NCBI GenBank assembly: GCA_903928495.1
Contig: CAIYQZ010000063.1
Location: forward strand, 1-54,798
Direction: 5' to 3'
Source: an uncultured bacterium
GTDB lineage: Bacteria > Pseudomonadota > Gammaproteobacteria > Burkholderiales > Burkholderiaceae_C
Length of the DNA stretch: 54,798 bases
In this document: positions 34,173 through 42,687 of the stretch, one piece after another
Layout of the letters: every line of letters starts with the position of its first letter
Numbering within the stretch: the stretch's first letter is position 1
Program-made: the position numbers and the translations under genes
The notes under the pieces: model-generated
Seen by the model: only the letters and a program-made list of their open reading frames with translations
What the model was told of the DNA's origin: nothing
Databases searched by the model: none

Positions 34173-35450
34173 TTACTTCTTCTCTGGCTCGTCTTTCTTC
34201 TTGTCGTTGCCTTCGATGAAGGGGCTCCATGGCTTGGCTTTCACTGGGCCTGGGGTCTTCCACACCACGTTGAACTGGCCGTCGGCTTTCACTTCACCAA
34301 TGAACACGCTCTTGTGCAGGTGGTGGTTTTTCTCGTCCATCTTGCTCACGATGCCGCTGGGTGCCTTGAAGGTCTGGCCGGCCATGGCTGCAATGACTTT
34401 GTCCACATCGGTGGTTTTGGCCTTGGTCACGGCCTGGGCCCACATGTTGATTCCGATGTAGGTGGCTTCCATCGGGTCGTTGGTCAAAGGCTTGTCTTTG
34501 TGTCCGGCGATGTTGTTTTTCTTGGCGTAGTCAGACCACTTCTTGATGAAGGCATCGTTGGTGGGGTTCTTGATGCTCATGAAGTAGTTCCATGCAGCCA
34601 GGTGGCCGACCAAGGGCTTGGTGTCCACGCCGCGCAGTTCTTCTTCACCCACGCTGAAGGCCACCACGGGCACGTCTTTGGCTTTCAGGCCAGCGTTGCC
34701 CAGTTCTTTGTAGAACGGCACGTTTGAGTCGCCGTTGATGGTGGACACCACAGCAGTTTTGCCACCGGCGGCAAACTTCTTCACGTCGGCAACGATGGTC
34801 TGGTAGTCAGAGTGGCCGAACGGGGTGTACTTCTCGTCAATGTCAGAGTCTTTCACGCCCTTGCTCTTCAGGTAGGCGCGCAGGATTTTGTTGGTGGTGC
34901 GGGGATACACGTAGTCGGTGCCCAGCAACACCCAGCGCTTAGCGCCACCACCGGCCTTGCTCATCAAATAGTCCACAGCGGGAATGGCTTGCTGGTTGGG
35001 GGCGGCACCTGTGTAGAACACGTTTTTGGACAGCTCTTCACCTTCGTATTGCACGGGGTAAAACAGCAGACCGTTCATTTCTTCCACCACGGGCAGCACC
35101 GACTTGCGGCTGACCGATGTCCAGCAGCCAAAAATCACGTCCACCTTGTCCTGGCCCAGCAGCTGCTTGGTTTTTTCAGCGAACAGGGGCCAGTTGGATG
35201 CGGGGTCCACCACCACAGGTTCGAGCTTTTTGCCCAGCAGACCGCCTTTGGCGTTGATTTCCTCAATGGCCATCAGCACGGTGTCTTTCAACACGGTTTC
35301 TGAAATGGCCATCGTGCCCGACAGGCTGTGCAGCACGCCCACCTTGATGGTGTCGGCAGCCTGGGCGGAGAAGCTGGTCAGGCCCAATGTGGCCACGGTA
35401 GCGGCAGCTGACAGCGCCTTGAGGGTGAAACGACGGGAAGAAGCTTGCAT
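34173..35450 (-). CDS. urtA: Urea ABC transporter substrate-binding protein UrtA
   Basis: The 425-residue periplasmic protein has a twin-arginine-like leader (SSRRFTLKALSAAATVATLGLTSFSAQAA) and the Leu/Ile/Val-binding fold with UrtA strings IKVGVLHSLSGTMAISETVLKD, FGCWTSVSRKSVLPV and PTNDAFIKKW. It captures urea for UrtBC-DE. ATG 35450 is chosen; an in-frame ATG at 35483 lacks similarity. A TACGCC-N4-GGCGTA palindrome lies 82 bases upstream. It is separated from urtB by the EAL gene and is convergent with it. Confidence 0.95.
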   Translation of the reverse strand: MQASSRRFTLKALSAAATVATLGLTSFSAQAADTIKVGVLHSLSGTMAISETVLKDTVLMAIEEINAKGGLLGKKLEPVVVDPASNWPLFAEKTKQLLGQDKVDVIFGCWTSVSRKSVLPVVEEMNGLLFYPVQYEGEELSKNVFYTGAAPNQQAIPAVDYLMSKAGGGAKRWVLLGTDYVYPRTTNKILRAYLKSKGVKDSDIDEKYTPFGHSDYQTIVADVKKFAAGGKTAVVSTINGDSNVPFYKELGNAGLKAKDVPVVAFSVGEEELRGVDTKPLVGHLAAWNYFMSIKNPTNDAFIKKWSDYAKKNNIAGHKDKPLTNDPMEATYIGINMWAQAVTKAKTTDVDKVIAAMAGQTFKAPSGIVSKMDEKNHHLHKSVFIGEVKADGQFNVVWKTPGPVKAKPWSPFIEGNDKKKDEPEKK

Positions 35451-35531
35451 GTTGGGCACTCCAGAGGTTGAGAAAAAAAACAAATCCGCTGTTCGGATGC
35501 CTCAATACTCGGGAAAACCCGCTCAAACGTC

Positions 35532-35551
35532 TGTACGCCGCATGGCGTACA
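35532..35551. promoter_or_regulatory. TACGCC-N4-GGCGTA palindrome upstream of urtA
   Basis: TGTACGCC (35532-35539), GCAT, GGCGTACA (35544-35551), exact 8-bp arms. It is 82 bases upstream of urtA and 39-63 bases upstream of the divergent PhnD-like gene. It closely matches the site upstream of urtB. Confidence 0.72.
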
Positions 35552-35613
35552 CACCAGCTGGCTGGGTTAAGCTTTTTGCCGGAATAGGAATGTCGCTTGA
35601 AGGGTTTCAACTT

Positions 35614-36444
35614 ATGTGGTCACGTTTGTGGGTCTGGTGCATGGGGTTGGCATGGGGTGTTGCAACAGCCCAGGCCTTGCCACCTGTTCAGGTGTCCATC
35701 CTGCCCACCCTGACAGCCAAAGCGCTGCTCACCCAATACCAGCCTTTGCGGGTGTATCTGGAGCGCGAACTGCAGCGCCCGGTGGACATGCGCACGGCCC
35801 CGGACTTCAAGCGCTTTCATGCCGAAACCCTGTCAGGTAACGTCGATCTGGTGTTGACCGCTGCCCACTTGGCACGCCATGCACAGACCGAGTCCGGTTA
35901 CACCGAATTGGCCACCTACACCTCGCCCAATCAACCCATGGTGGTGATGTCGCAGCGCAAGCCCGTTCAGTCGGTGGTGGAGTTGCGCGGGCAAACGCTG
36001 GCCGTGTTCGACCCCGTGGCGCTGGTGGTGCTGGAGGTTCAGCAATGGCTGGCCGACCAGGGTCTGCAGGCCGGGCGCGATTACAAGGTTGCGGTGTTTC
36101 CCAGCCACGCCAGCGTGGCCCACGCGGTGATGGCTGGCGATGCCTTGCTGGGCGTGACGGCCACCGTGGGGCTCAACCTGTACACCGCTGAAATGAAAGA
36201 GCAGCTGCGCGTTTTCGCAGAGCGGCCCTCGGTGCCCGCGCTGGTCTGGATGTTGCACCCGCGCCTGTCGTCGGAAGCCCCGCGGGTCAAGGCAGCCCTG
36301 CTGGCGTTTGGGCAGTCAGCTGAGGGCAAGCAGTTTTTTGCGTCCAACGGGTACCGCGGTTTGCGCGCCGTTGAAGACCGTGAGTTGGCAGCGCTCGACC
36401 GGTCGGCGCGCGAAGCCGCTGCGCTGCTCAAGGGCGCTCAGTGA
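35614..36444 (+). CDS. PhnD-like periplasmic binding protein
   Basis: The ~276-residue exported protein has a signal peptide (MWSRLWVWCMGLAWGVATAQA) and the PhnD-type phosphonate-binding-like fold: VSILPTLTAKALLTQYQPLRVYLERELQRP, VDLVLTAAHLARHAQ and VLEVQQWLADQGLQAGRDYKVAVF. ATG 35614 with AAGGG ten bases upstream is preferred; ATG 35590 would add eight residues. It overlaps the next gene by four bases (GTGA), a membrane GGDEF-EAL protein. So it is probably the soluble ligand-sensing subunit of that enzyme, equivalent to the fused sensor domains at 20314 and 44607. It is divergent from urtA. Confidence 0.85.
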   Translation: MWSRLWVWCMGLAWGVATAQALPPVQVSILPTLTAKALLTQYQPLRVYLERELQRPVDMRTAPDFKRFHAETLSGNVDLVLTAAHLARHAQTESGYTELATYTSPNQPMVVMSQRKPVQSVVELRGQTLAVFDPVALVVLEVQQWLADQGLQAGRDYKVAVFPSHASVAHAVMAGDALLGVTATVGLNLYTAEMKEQLRVFAERPSVPALVWMLHPRLSSEAPRVKAALLAFGQSAEGKQFFASNGYRGLRAVEDRELAALDRSAREAAALLKGAQ

Positions 36445-38894
36445 CACCTGGCCTGTTTGTGTCGCTGCGGGCGCGGCTCGTGCTGGCCAGCGTGCTGGTC
36501 GAAATCGTGATGCTGAGCATGTTGGTCTACAACAGCCTGCGCCTGACAAACGAAGCACTGCTCAAACAGGCCGAGGTGCGCGTGGCCGAACTCAACGTGC
36601 TGTTCAACGCCGCGCTGGGGCCCTCGCTGGCCGAGCGCGACTACGGCACCCTGGGCGACATCCTCAACAGCATCCGGCGCGAAGAAGGCATCACCTACCT
36701 GGTGCTGATCGACCGAAACGGCAAAGCGCTGGGCTCTTCAGGCCATCCCGAGCCACACAGCCTGCCACCGGCTCAGGCCATGCTGACCCTGCCTCACGAG
36801 GCAGGTGCACCTTTCCACCTGAGCATTCCCATCCAGCTGGCTGGGCAAAAGTACGGTCAGTTGCATTACGGCTTGTCGTCGGGTTTTCTCAGCGGCCCCA
36901 AGGCTGATCTGCTCAAGCAAAGTCTGCTGATTGCGGCAGTGGAGGTGTTGCTGTCCATCGTGCTGCTGGCAGGGTTGGGCCTGTGGCTCACCCGCCACAT
37001 GGCCGAACTCAGCCGTGCCAGCCGCGCGGTGGCAGATGGCCAGTACGACACCCGCCTGCCCATCCACAGCCAGGACGAAGTGGGCCAGTTGGCCGACAGT
37101 TTCAACCGCATGACGGTGGCCATCCGCAGCCGGGAACAGGAACAGCAACAGGCTGAAAATGGCTTGCGACAGGCACTGGAAGAGTTGAGCCTGTCCGACG
37201 CCACCCAGCGGCGCTACGCCCAGGAAGCCCGCCAGGAACGTGCCCGCCTGGTGTCACTGCTGTCGGCCATGAACCTGGGCATTCTGTTTGCCGGGGCCGA
37301 TGGGCGGGTGCTGTATCACAACCCGGCCTTTTTGCGCATCTGGATGATCGGCCAGGCCAACAACGTGGTGGGCATGCTGGCCACCGATGTGCTGGCGCAC
37401 TCCACCAACATGCTGTCGCGGCCCGACCATTTTTCGCGCCATGTGCTGTCCATCCTGGAAACCCGCGAGGTGTCCGACAGCTTCGAGGTGCAGATGACCG
37501 ACGGGCGGGTGGTCACACAGCTCAACTACCCCGTGCGCGACAGCGAGGGTGGCTTCATCGGTCACCTCTGGATTTACGAAGACGTCACGCACGAGCGCCA
37601 GACCGCCGCGCAACTGGTGTACCTGGCCGAGCGCGATGCACTCACGGGCTTGTACAACCGCCACCGGTTCCAGCAGGAACTGCAGCGCATGCTGACCGAT
37701 GCCAGCCGCCACGGCGGCGAGGGTGCACTGCTGTTTTTCGACCTGGACGAGTTCAAGGTCATCAACGACAACTTCGGGCACCGGGCGGGGGATGCGCTGC
37801 TGATTCGCGTGGCGAGCGAAGTGGGCACCCTGGTGCGCCGCAACGAGGTGCTCACCCGCCTGGGCGGCGACGAGTTTGCCCTGCTGCTGCCCAACGCCAC
37901 GCGCGACGATGCCACCAAGCTGGCCGAGCGGGTGGTGCGTGCGGTGGCCGCCATTCCGTTCCGCTTTGAGGGACAAAACCTGCGCCTGACCACCAGCCTG
38001 GGCATTGCGCTGTACCCCAGCCAAGCGGCCGACATGGAAGAACTGGTGGCCCACGCCGACGCTGCCATGTACCAGGCCAAGATGGCAGGCAAAAACACCT
38101 GGCGCATCTACAGCCCCGACCAGGACAAAAGCCGCTCCATGGTCGAACGCCTCACCTGGAACGACCGCATCACCCAGGCGCTGGAGCAAGGGTTGTTTCA
38201 GCTGCATTTCCAGGGCATTTACCACACGGGCAGCGGCGAACTGGCCCACCTGGAGGCGCTGGTGCGCATGACAGACACGCAGCACCCGGGGCAACTCATC
38301 ATGCCCGGCCACTTCATCCCGTTTGCCGAGCGCAGCGGCAAAGTGCTGGACATTGACCGCTGGGTGGTGGCCGAAAGCATCCGCTTGCTGGGCCAGCATC
38401 CGGGAATGCCCGACATTGCGGTGAACATCTCCGGCCGCTCGTTTGACGACCCCAGTCTGCCCCGCTACATCGAGGAACAATTGCGCCAGCAGGGCGTGAA
38501 GCCCCGACGCCTGCAGGTGGAACTGACCGAAACCAGCGCCGTGAGCGACCTGGCGGATGCACAGCGCTTCATTGAAGCCTTGCGCGTCACAGGTTGCGGC
38601 ATTTGCCTGGACGACTTTGGCAGCGGCTTTTCATCGTTTGCCTACCTCAAGCACCTGTCGGTGGACACCGTGAAGATCGACGGCCTGTTTGTGCGCAACC
38701 TGCCCACCGACCGCAACAACCAGGTGTTCGTCAAAGCCATTGCCGACGTGGCCTGCGGACTGGGCAAACGCACGGTGGCCGAGTTTGTGGAAGACGCGGC
38801 CACACTCGACATGCTGCGAAGCTTTGGCGTAGACATGGTGCAGGGCTACCACCTCGACAAGCCCCGCGCCAACCACCCCAGCATGACCACCTGA
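36441..38894 (+). CDS. Membrane HAMP-PAS-GGDEF-EAL protein
   Basis: This 817-residue protein starts at a GTG overlapping the preceding stop. It has two helices (8-28 and about 161-183) around a short periplasmic domain, then HAMP (184-240), a PAS domain (265-385), GGDEF (motif at 475-479; the inhibitory site is changed to RRNE) and EAL (Glu-Ala-Leu 605-607, DDFGSGFSS later). Both catalytic motifs are intact. It lacks its own binding domain, and the PhnD-like protein encoded directly upstream is the likely sensor. A terminator follows at 38934. Confidence 0.92.
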   Translation: MTPGLFVSLRARLVLASVLVEIVMLSMLVYNSLRLTNEALLKQAEVRVAELNVLFNAALGPSLAERDYGTLGDILNSIRREEGITYLVLIDRNGKALGSSGHPEPHSLPPAQAMLTLPHEAGAPFHLSIPIQLAGQKYGQLHYGLSSGFLSGPKADLLKQSLLIAAVEVLLSIVLLAGLGLWLTRHMAELSRASRAVADGQYDTRLPIHSQDEVGQLADSFNRMTVAIRSREQEQQQAENGLRQALEELSLSDATQRRYAQEARQERARLVSLLSAMNLGILFAGADGRVLYHNPAFLRIWMIGQANNVVGMLATDVLAHSTNMLSRPDHFSRHVLSILETREVSDSFEVQMTDGRVVTQLNYPVRDSEGGFIGHLWIYEDVTHERQTAAQLVYLAERDALTGLYNRHRFQQELQRMLTDASRHGGEGALLFFDLDEFKVINDNFGHRAGDALLIRVASEVGTLVRRNEVLTRLGGDEFALLLPNATRDDATKLAERVVRAVAAIPFRFEGQNLRLTTSLGIALYPSQAADMEELVAHADAAMYQAKMAGKNTWRIYSPDQDKSRSMVERLTWNDRITQALEQGLFQLHFQGIYHTGSGELAHLEALVRMTDTQHPGQLIMPGHFIPFAERSGKVLDIDRWVVAESIRLLGQHPGMPDIAVNISGRSFDDPSLPRYIEEQLRQQGVKPRRLQVELTETSAVSDLADAQRFIEALRVTGCGICLDDFGSGFSSFAYLKHLSVDTVKIDGLFVRNLPTDRNNQVFVKAIADVACGLGKRTVAEFVEDAATLDMLRSFGVDMVQGYHLDKPRANHPSMTT

Positions 38895-38933
38895 CGCGTC
38901 CCCGCCTTGGGCAAACGCAGCATGTAAATTCAT

Positions 38934-38971
38934 AAAAACAGAAGTTAAATTCAATTAACCTCTGCTTTTTC
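38934..38971. terminator. Bidirectional terminator after the HAMP-PAS-GGDEF-EAL gene
   Basis: CAGAAGTTAA (38940-38949) and TTAACCTCTG (38956-38965) pair with one mismatch, flanked by A and T runs. Confidence 0.8.
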
Positions 38972-39061
38972 AGAATTGTCAACCTGCTTACATTGTGGCT
39001 CTGGCTGAACCGGGCGCACTTCGCATCTGGCCACCGGCCAGTGATGAAAGGCACGACTTCC

Positions 39062-39508
39062 ATGCGCTCTTACCCTACCAACAGCCCCCAGGCTGCCGCC
39101 CGTGTGCTGGCAATGGCCCTGCTGGCAGATGGCCACTATTCCATGCTGGAACTGCAGGCCCTTGACCGCATGCATGCCGCTCGCCGCCTCGGCCTGAGCC
39201 CGTCTGACTTCAAAGACGTGCTGACCGATTTTTGCCAGGACTTGCTCACTGCGCACCAAGGCCAGTGGACGGGATCGTTCCAACGGCTCGATCCCCGTGT
39301 TCGCAACCTGCTCATGGGCGAAGTCACCGACCCGGAACTTCAACATGAAGTCATGCAACTGTGCGCCGAAACCGTGAAGGCAGACGGCCACCTGTCCGAA
39401 GGGGAGTTGCAGATGATCGACACCCTGTCCGGCACCTGGGCGCGCCGTTTTGGCCGCACCCACGCCGGTGCATCCACACAGCCCCCAGTGGCCGAAAGCC
39501 TGTCATGA
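39062..39508 (+). CDS. TerB-like protein of unknown function
   Basis: The 148-residue soluble protein is helical and has paired acidic segments that resemble TerB/DjlA-like domains (ALLADGHYSMLELQALDRMHAARRLG and ETVKADGHLSEGELQMIDTLSGTWARRFG, repeated at about residues 17-43 and 103-131). The similarity of the two DGH...E segments suggests an internal duplication, a trait of TerB folds. Function is unknown; tellurite resistance should not be assumed. ATG 39062 is preferred over 39044. It overlaps the next gene (ATGA). Confidence 0.65.
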   Translation: MRSYPTNSPQAAARVLAMALLADGHYSMLELQALDRMHAARRLGLSPSDFKDVLTDFCQDLLTAHQGQWTGSFQRLDPRVRNLLMGEVTDPELQHEVMQLCAETVKADGHLSEGELQMIDTLSGTWARRFGRTHAGASTQPPVAESLS

Positions 39509-39879
39509 AAATGCTCGTCTGGGTGCTGTTTGCAGTGGTGATGGCCGTGTGGACGGGCTTTGTTGCCTTGTCTGCCGGAATGGTGGACTGGCTGCTGTCG
39601 GCTGTGGCCGCCGGCCAAATCAGCGACGCAGCACTGGCCATGTCCCAATGGCCCGTGCCTGCCTGGGTGAGCCTGTGGATCGACGTCAGCCTGCTGGAGA
39701 ACCTGCAGGCCACTTGGTTGCAGGCCGTCCAGTGGCTCAGCGACGTGTTGCCCTCGGCAGGTGCGCTCACCGGTTGGGTGGTGCCTTTGCTGTGGGTGGT
39801 GTGGGGCGTGGTCGGTATCTGCATGCTGGCCGCCGCCGGTGTGGGCCACTGGCTGCTTGGGCGCACCATTGCACGCTGA
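39505..39879 (+). CDS. Small membrane protein, hypothetical
   Basis: The 124-residue protein has an N-terminal helix (MLVWVLFAVVMAVWTGFVALSAG) and a C-terminal pair (about 88-118, WVVPLLWVVWGVVGICMLAAAGVGHWLL). I recognise no family. It overlaps the TerB-like gene by four bases, so the two are made together and may work at the same membrane site. The middle region contains many Trp and could lie in the periplasm. Confidence 0.65.
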   Translation: MKMLVWVLFAVVMAVWTGFVALSAGMVDWLLSAVAAGQISDAALAMSQWPVPAWVSLWIDVSLLENLQATWLQAVQWLSDVLPSAGALTGWVVPLLWVVWGVVGICMLAAAGVGHWLLGRTIAR

Positions 39880-40021
39880 ATGGTGTGTCAATCGCCGCCC
39901 GCCAGTGCGGGCTGGCGACACCCATTTGCGTTCAGCTTGTGAGTGGCCGTGCGGGGGGGTATAGACTGAACCCATGCTAGGGAGTTTTGCCAACACCACA
40001 CAGCCATCTGCCAAACCCCCT

Positions 40022-40510
40022 ATGACCACTGAATCCGAACAGAAAATTTTCGCCAAACTGTCCGAGCTGGAGTCTGAAGTAGCCGATTTGCGCACCGGCT
40101 ATCTGGTTGTCAACAAACGCTACACCGAGGCGTTGTCCACACTGAAATCGCTGACAAGCCTCACGCTGGAAGCGGCCATGCGGTCAGCCGTCGCAGCAGA
40201 AAAAGCCGCGCTCGCCTGCAAGCAGGCCACGTCAGCCGCCATTGCATCGGCTGCATTGGCCGTCATTGAAGCCACCCATTCAGCGGCCGAGGCGGCCGGG
40301 TTGGCTGCACTGGCTGCAGCAGAGGCGGCCGCTGCCGCGTCGGCGGCAGCATCGGCAGCCGCGTCGGCCGCAGCGGTACAGGCCGAAGAAACGGCCTTGC
40401 AAGCCTCTGCCGAGGCCGCACAGGCCACCACACGCGCCACAGCCGCAGCCGCTGCCGCCGCGCAACTGGCGCAAGAGGCTGCGACAGTCGCCCGGTCACT
40501 CAGCAAATAA
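40022..40510 (+). CDS. Alanine-rich coiled-coil protein
   Basis: The 162-residue protein starts MTTESEQKIFAKLSELESEVADLRTGYLVV, a likely short coiled coil, then becomes an extended alanine-rich helix (about half the residues from 55 to the end are Ala, with Glu/Gln/Thr spacing). No family is recognised. ATG 40022 is preferred; ATG 39974 would add 16 residues. It ends eight bases before the PAS-GGDEF-EAL gene and may be co-transcribed with it. A long antisense frame over the same repeats is an artefact of the Ala codons. Confidence 0.65.
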   Translation: MTTESEQKIFAKLSELESEVADLRTGYLVVNKRYTEALSTLKSLTSLTLEAAMRSAVAAEKAALACKQATSAAIASAALAVIEATHSAAEAAGLAALAAAEAAAAASAAASAAASAAAVQAEETALQASAEAAQATTRATAAAAAAAQLAQEAATVARSLSK

Positions 40511-40518
40511 AGGCCCGC

Positions 40519-42663
40519 ATGCACATGCTGTCGTCACCTGTGCCCACGACCGACAGCATTGCTGCCATTGACCAGCCGGCGTTTCAGGCACGGTTGGCGG
40601 CATTGGAAGCCAATGTCAACGACTTGTATGAACACGCCCCGTTTGGCAGCCACACCCTGGCGGCCGACGAGACCTATTTGCACATCAACGCTGTACAGCG
40701 CGGTTGGTTGGGTTTGGCCAACGACGCACTGGTGGGCAAACAGCGGCTGACCGATTACCTCACACCCGCCAGCCAGACGGCATACCAGCAACACCTGGCC
40801 AGACACGGCCGCCGCGGGTTTGCCGATCTGGCCCTGGACATGCAGGTGGGCGATGAGCCCGTGCGCCCCGTGTTGCTGAGCTACTACCCACACACGGACT
40901 GCCAAACCGACCCGGCCACCAGCCGTGCCGTGATGTTCGACCAAACTGCCGTCAAACGCCACGCCGAACAACGCCGGGTGGCTGCCATGGCGTTTGAATC
41001 GCTGGCTGGCATGTGCGTGACCGACAGCCTGGGGCGGATCTTGCTGGTGAACCAGGCCTTCACCACCCTGACCGGCTACACCGAAGAAGAAGCAGTGGGC
41101 CAGCACATGAGCCTGCTCAGCTCGGGCAGGCACAACCGGGGGTTTTACCAGGCCATGTGGGCAGCCATTGGCTCCCGGGGCAGCTGGCAGGGTGAAGTGA
41201 TCAACCGCAGAAAGAACGGCGAAATCATCGCGGAATGGCAAAGCATTTCGGCCATCACCAACGCCGATGGTCAGGTCACCCACTACACCGCCACGTTTTA
41301 CGACATCACGGCCAACCTGGCGGCGCAAGAGCAGATCAGCCACCTGGCCTACTTTGACCTGCTCACCCAACTGCCCAACCGCAGCCTGCTGCGCGACCGC
41401 CTGGCACATGCGGTGGCATCGTCTGGTCGCAGCGGCCGTGGCGGCGCGGTCATGTTCATTGACCTGGACAACTTCAAGGCCGTGAACGACACACAGGGGC
41501 ACGACGCTGGCGACCAGTTGTTGATAGAGGCCGCCAAACGCATTTCAGCGGTGGTGCGCGAAACCGACACCGTGGCCCGCCTGGGCGGTGACGAGTTTGT
41601 GCTGCTGCTCGACACCCTGGCCCCGCCCCCTGCCGACTTCGCCCGACAGGTCGACATGATTGGCCACAAAGTACCGACCGCTTTGGCCCAGCCTTATTTA
41701 CTGGGCAACACCGAATTTGTGTGCGCAGCCAGCATGGGCATCACCATGATGGCCGAGGGCGTTACCCCGTCAGCCCTGCTGCAACAGGCCGACATGGCCA
41801 TGTACCAGGCCAAAAAACAGGGTGGCAACGCGCTGTGCTTTTTTGACCGGGCCATGCATGACAGCGTGGCCCAGCGTGTGGGCCTTGAGCAGGATTTGCG
41901 CCGGGCACTCGGCCTGCAAGAGTTCGAACTGTATTTTCAGCCGCAGGTCAACCACTTGGGCCATGTGGCCGGTGCCGAGGCCTTGTTGCGTTGGTTCCCA
42001 GCCGGGCGCGAGGCCGTGCCGCCCGGCGTGTTCATTGCGCTGGCAGAAGAAAGCGGCTTGATCGTGCCCATCGGGCAATGGGTGCTGGACACCGCTTGCC
42101 AACAGCTCAAGGCATGGGCCTCTCAGCCCCACACACAAGACTTGCAGTTGGCCGTGAACGTGAGTGCGCGCCAGTTTGCACAGCCCGACTTCGCGCAGCA
42201 AGTCATCCAGACCATTGACCGCCACGGCGCTGACCCCACGCGGCTGAAGCTTGAGATCACCGAAAGCATGGTGTTGGATGTGGCAGACCTGATCGTGAAA
42301 ATGAACGTCCTGCGCGCACTGGGTGTGCGCTTCTCGATGGACGACTTTGGCACCGGGTATTCGTCACTCTCGCACCTGACCAACCTGCCGCTGGACCAGC
42401 TGAAAATCGACCAGTCGTTCGTGTTCAACATGCACGCCAAACCCACCGACGCCGTGATCGTGCGCACCGTCATCGCCATGGCCCAGGCCCTGGGGCTGGA
42501 GGTGATTGCCGAGGGCGTTGAAACCGAGGCGCAACGCGCGTTTTTGCTGGAAAACGGTTGCCAGCTGTACCAGGGCTACCTGTGCGGGCGGCCCATGACC
42601 GTCACCGCATTCGAGGCCCTGGTGGCGCCGCCACACACCGGGGTGGGCAACGCCCCAGGCTGA
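40519..42663 (+). CDS. Cytosolic PAS-PAS-GGDEF-EAL protein
   Basis: The 714-residue protein has no membrane helix. It has two PAS regions (about 25-150 and 155-275; FESLAGMCVTDSLGRILLVNQAFTTLTGYTEEEA), GGDEF (GGDEF at 356-360 with inhibitory site RETD) and EAL (Glu-Ala-Leu 487-489, DDFGTGYSS later). All catalytic motifs appear intact, so it can be bifunctional. It follows the alanine-rich gene by eight bases and converges with a YceI gene, with a hairpin over both stop codons. Confidence 0.92.
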   Translation: MHMLSSPVPTTDSIAAIDQPAFQARLAALEANVNDLYEHAPFGSHTLAADETYLHINAVQRGWLGLANDALVGKQRLTDYLTPASQTAYQQHLARHGRRGFADLALDMQVGDEPVRPVLLSYYPHTDCQTDPATSRAVMFDQTAVKRHAEQRRVAAMAFESLAGMCVTDSLGRILLVNQAFTTLTGYTEEEAVGQHMSLLSSGRHNRGFYQAMWAAIGSRGSWQGEVINRRKNGEIIAEWQSISAITNADGQVTHYTATFYDITANLAAQEQISHLAYFDLLTQLPNRSLLRDRLAHAVASSGRSGRGGAVMFIDLDNFKAVNDTQGHDAGDQLLIEAAKRISAVVRETDTVARLGGDEFVLLLDTLAPPPADFARQVDMIGHKVPTALAQPYLLGNTEFVCAASMGITMMAEGVTPSALLQQADMAMYQAKKQGGNALCFFDRAMHDSVAQRVGLEQDLRRALGLQEFELYFQPQVNHLGHVAGAEALLRWFPAGREAVPPGVFIALAEESGLIVPIGQWVLDTACQQLKAWASQPHTQDLQLAVNVSARQFAQPDFAQQVIQTIDRHGADPTRLKLEITESMVLDVADLIVKMNVLRALGVRFSMDDFGTGYSSLSHLTNLPLDQLKIDQSFVFNMHAKPTDAVIVRTVIAMAQALGLEVIAEGVETEAQRAFLLENGCQLYQGYLCGRPMTVTAFEALVAPPHTGVGNAPG

Positions 42664-42687
42664 TGCCCGGCTGCGGGTCAGGCATCA
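42661..42687. terminator. Hairpin joining two convergent stop codons
   Basis: TGATGCC (42661-42667) pairs exactly with GGCATCA (42681-42687). The two ends are the stop codons of the convergent GGDEF-EAL and YceI genes. There is no T-run, so termination strength is uncertain. Confidence 0.45.

Noticed and set aside
39062-39508. Tellurite resistance function for the TerB-like gene
   Set aside because: No other ter gene is nearby and TerB-like domains occur in many unrelated proteins; only the fold resemblance is supported.
40300-40400. Tandem GCN-rich stretch as a possible CRISPR or microsatellite
   Set aside because: It is codon-level alanine bias within one reading frame with no fixed repeat unit or spacers.
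40120-40524. An Ala-rich 134-codon open frame antisense to the alanine-rich protein
   Set aside because: Repetitive GCN codons give Ala/Gly/Arg-rich frames on both strands. The sense frame has a normal non-repetitive N-terminus and fits the spacing to the next gene.
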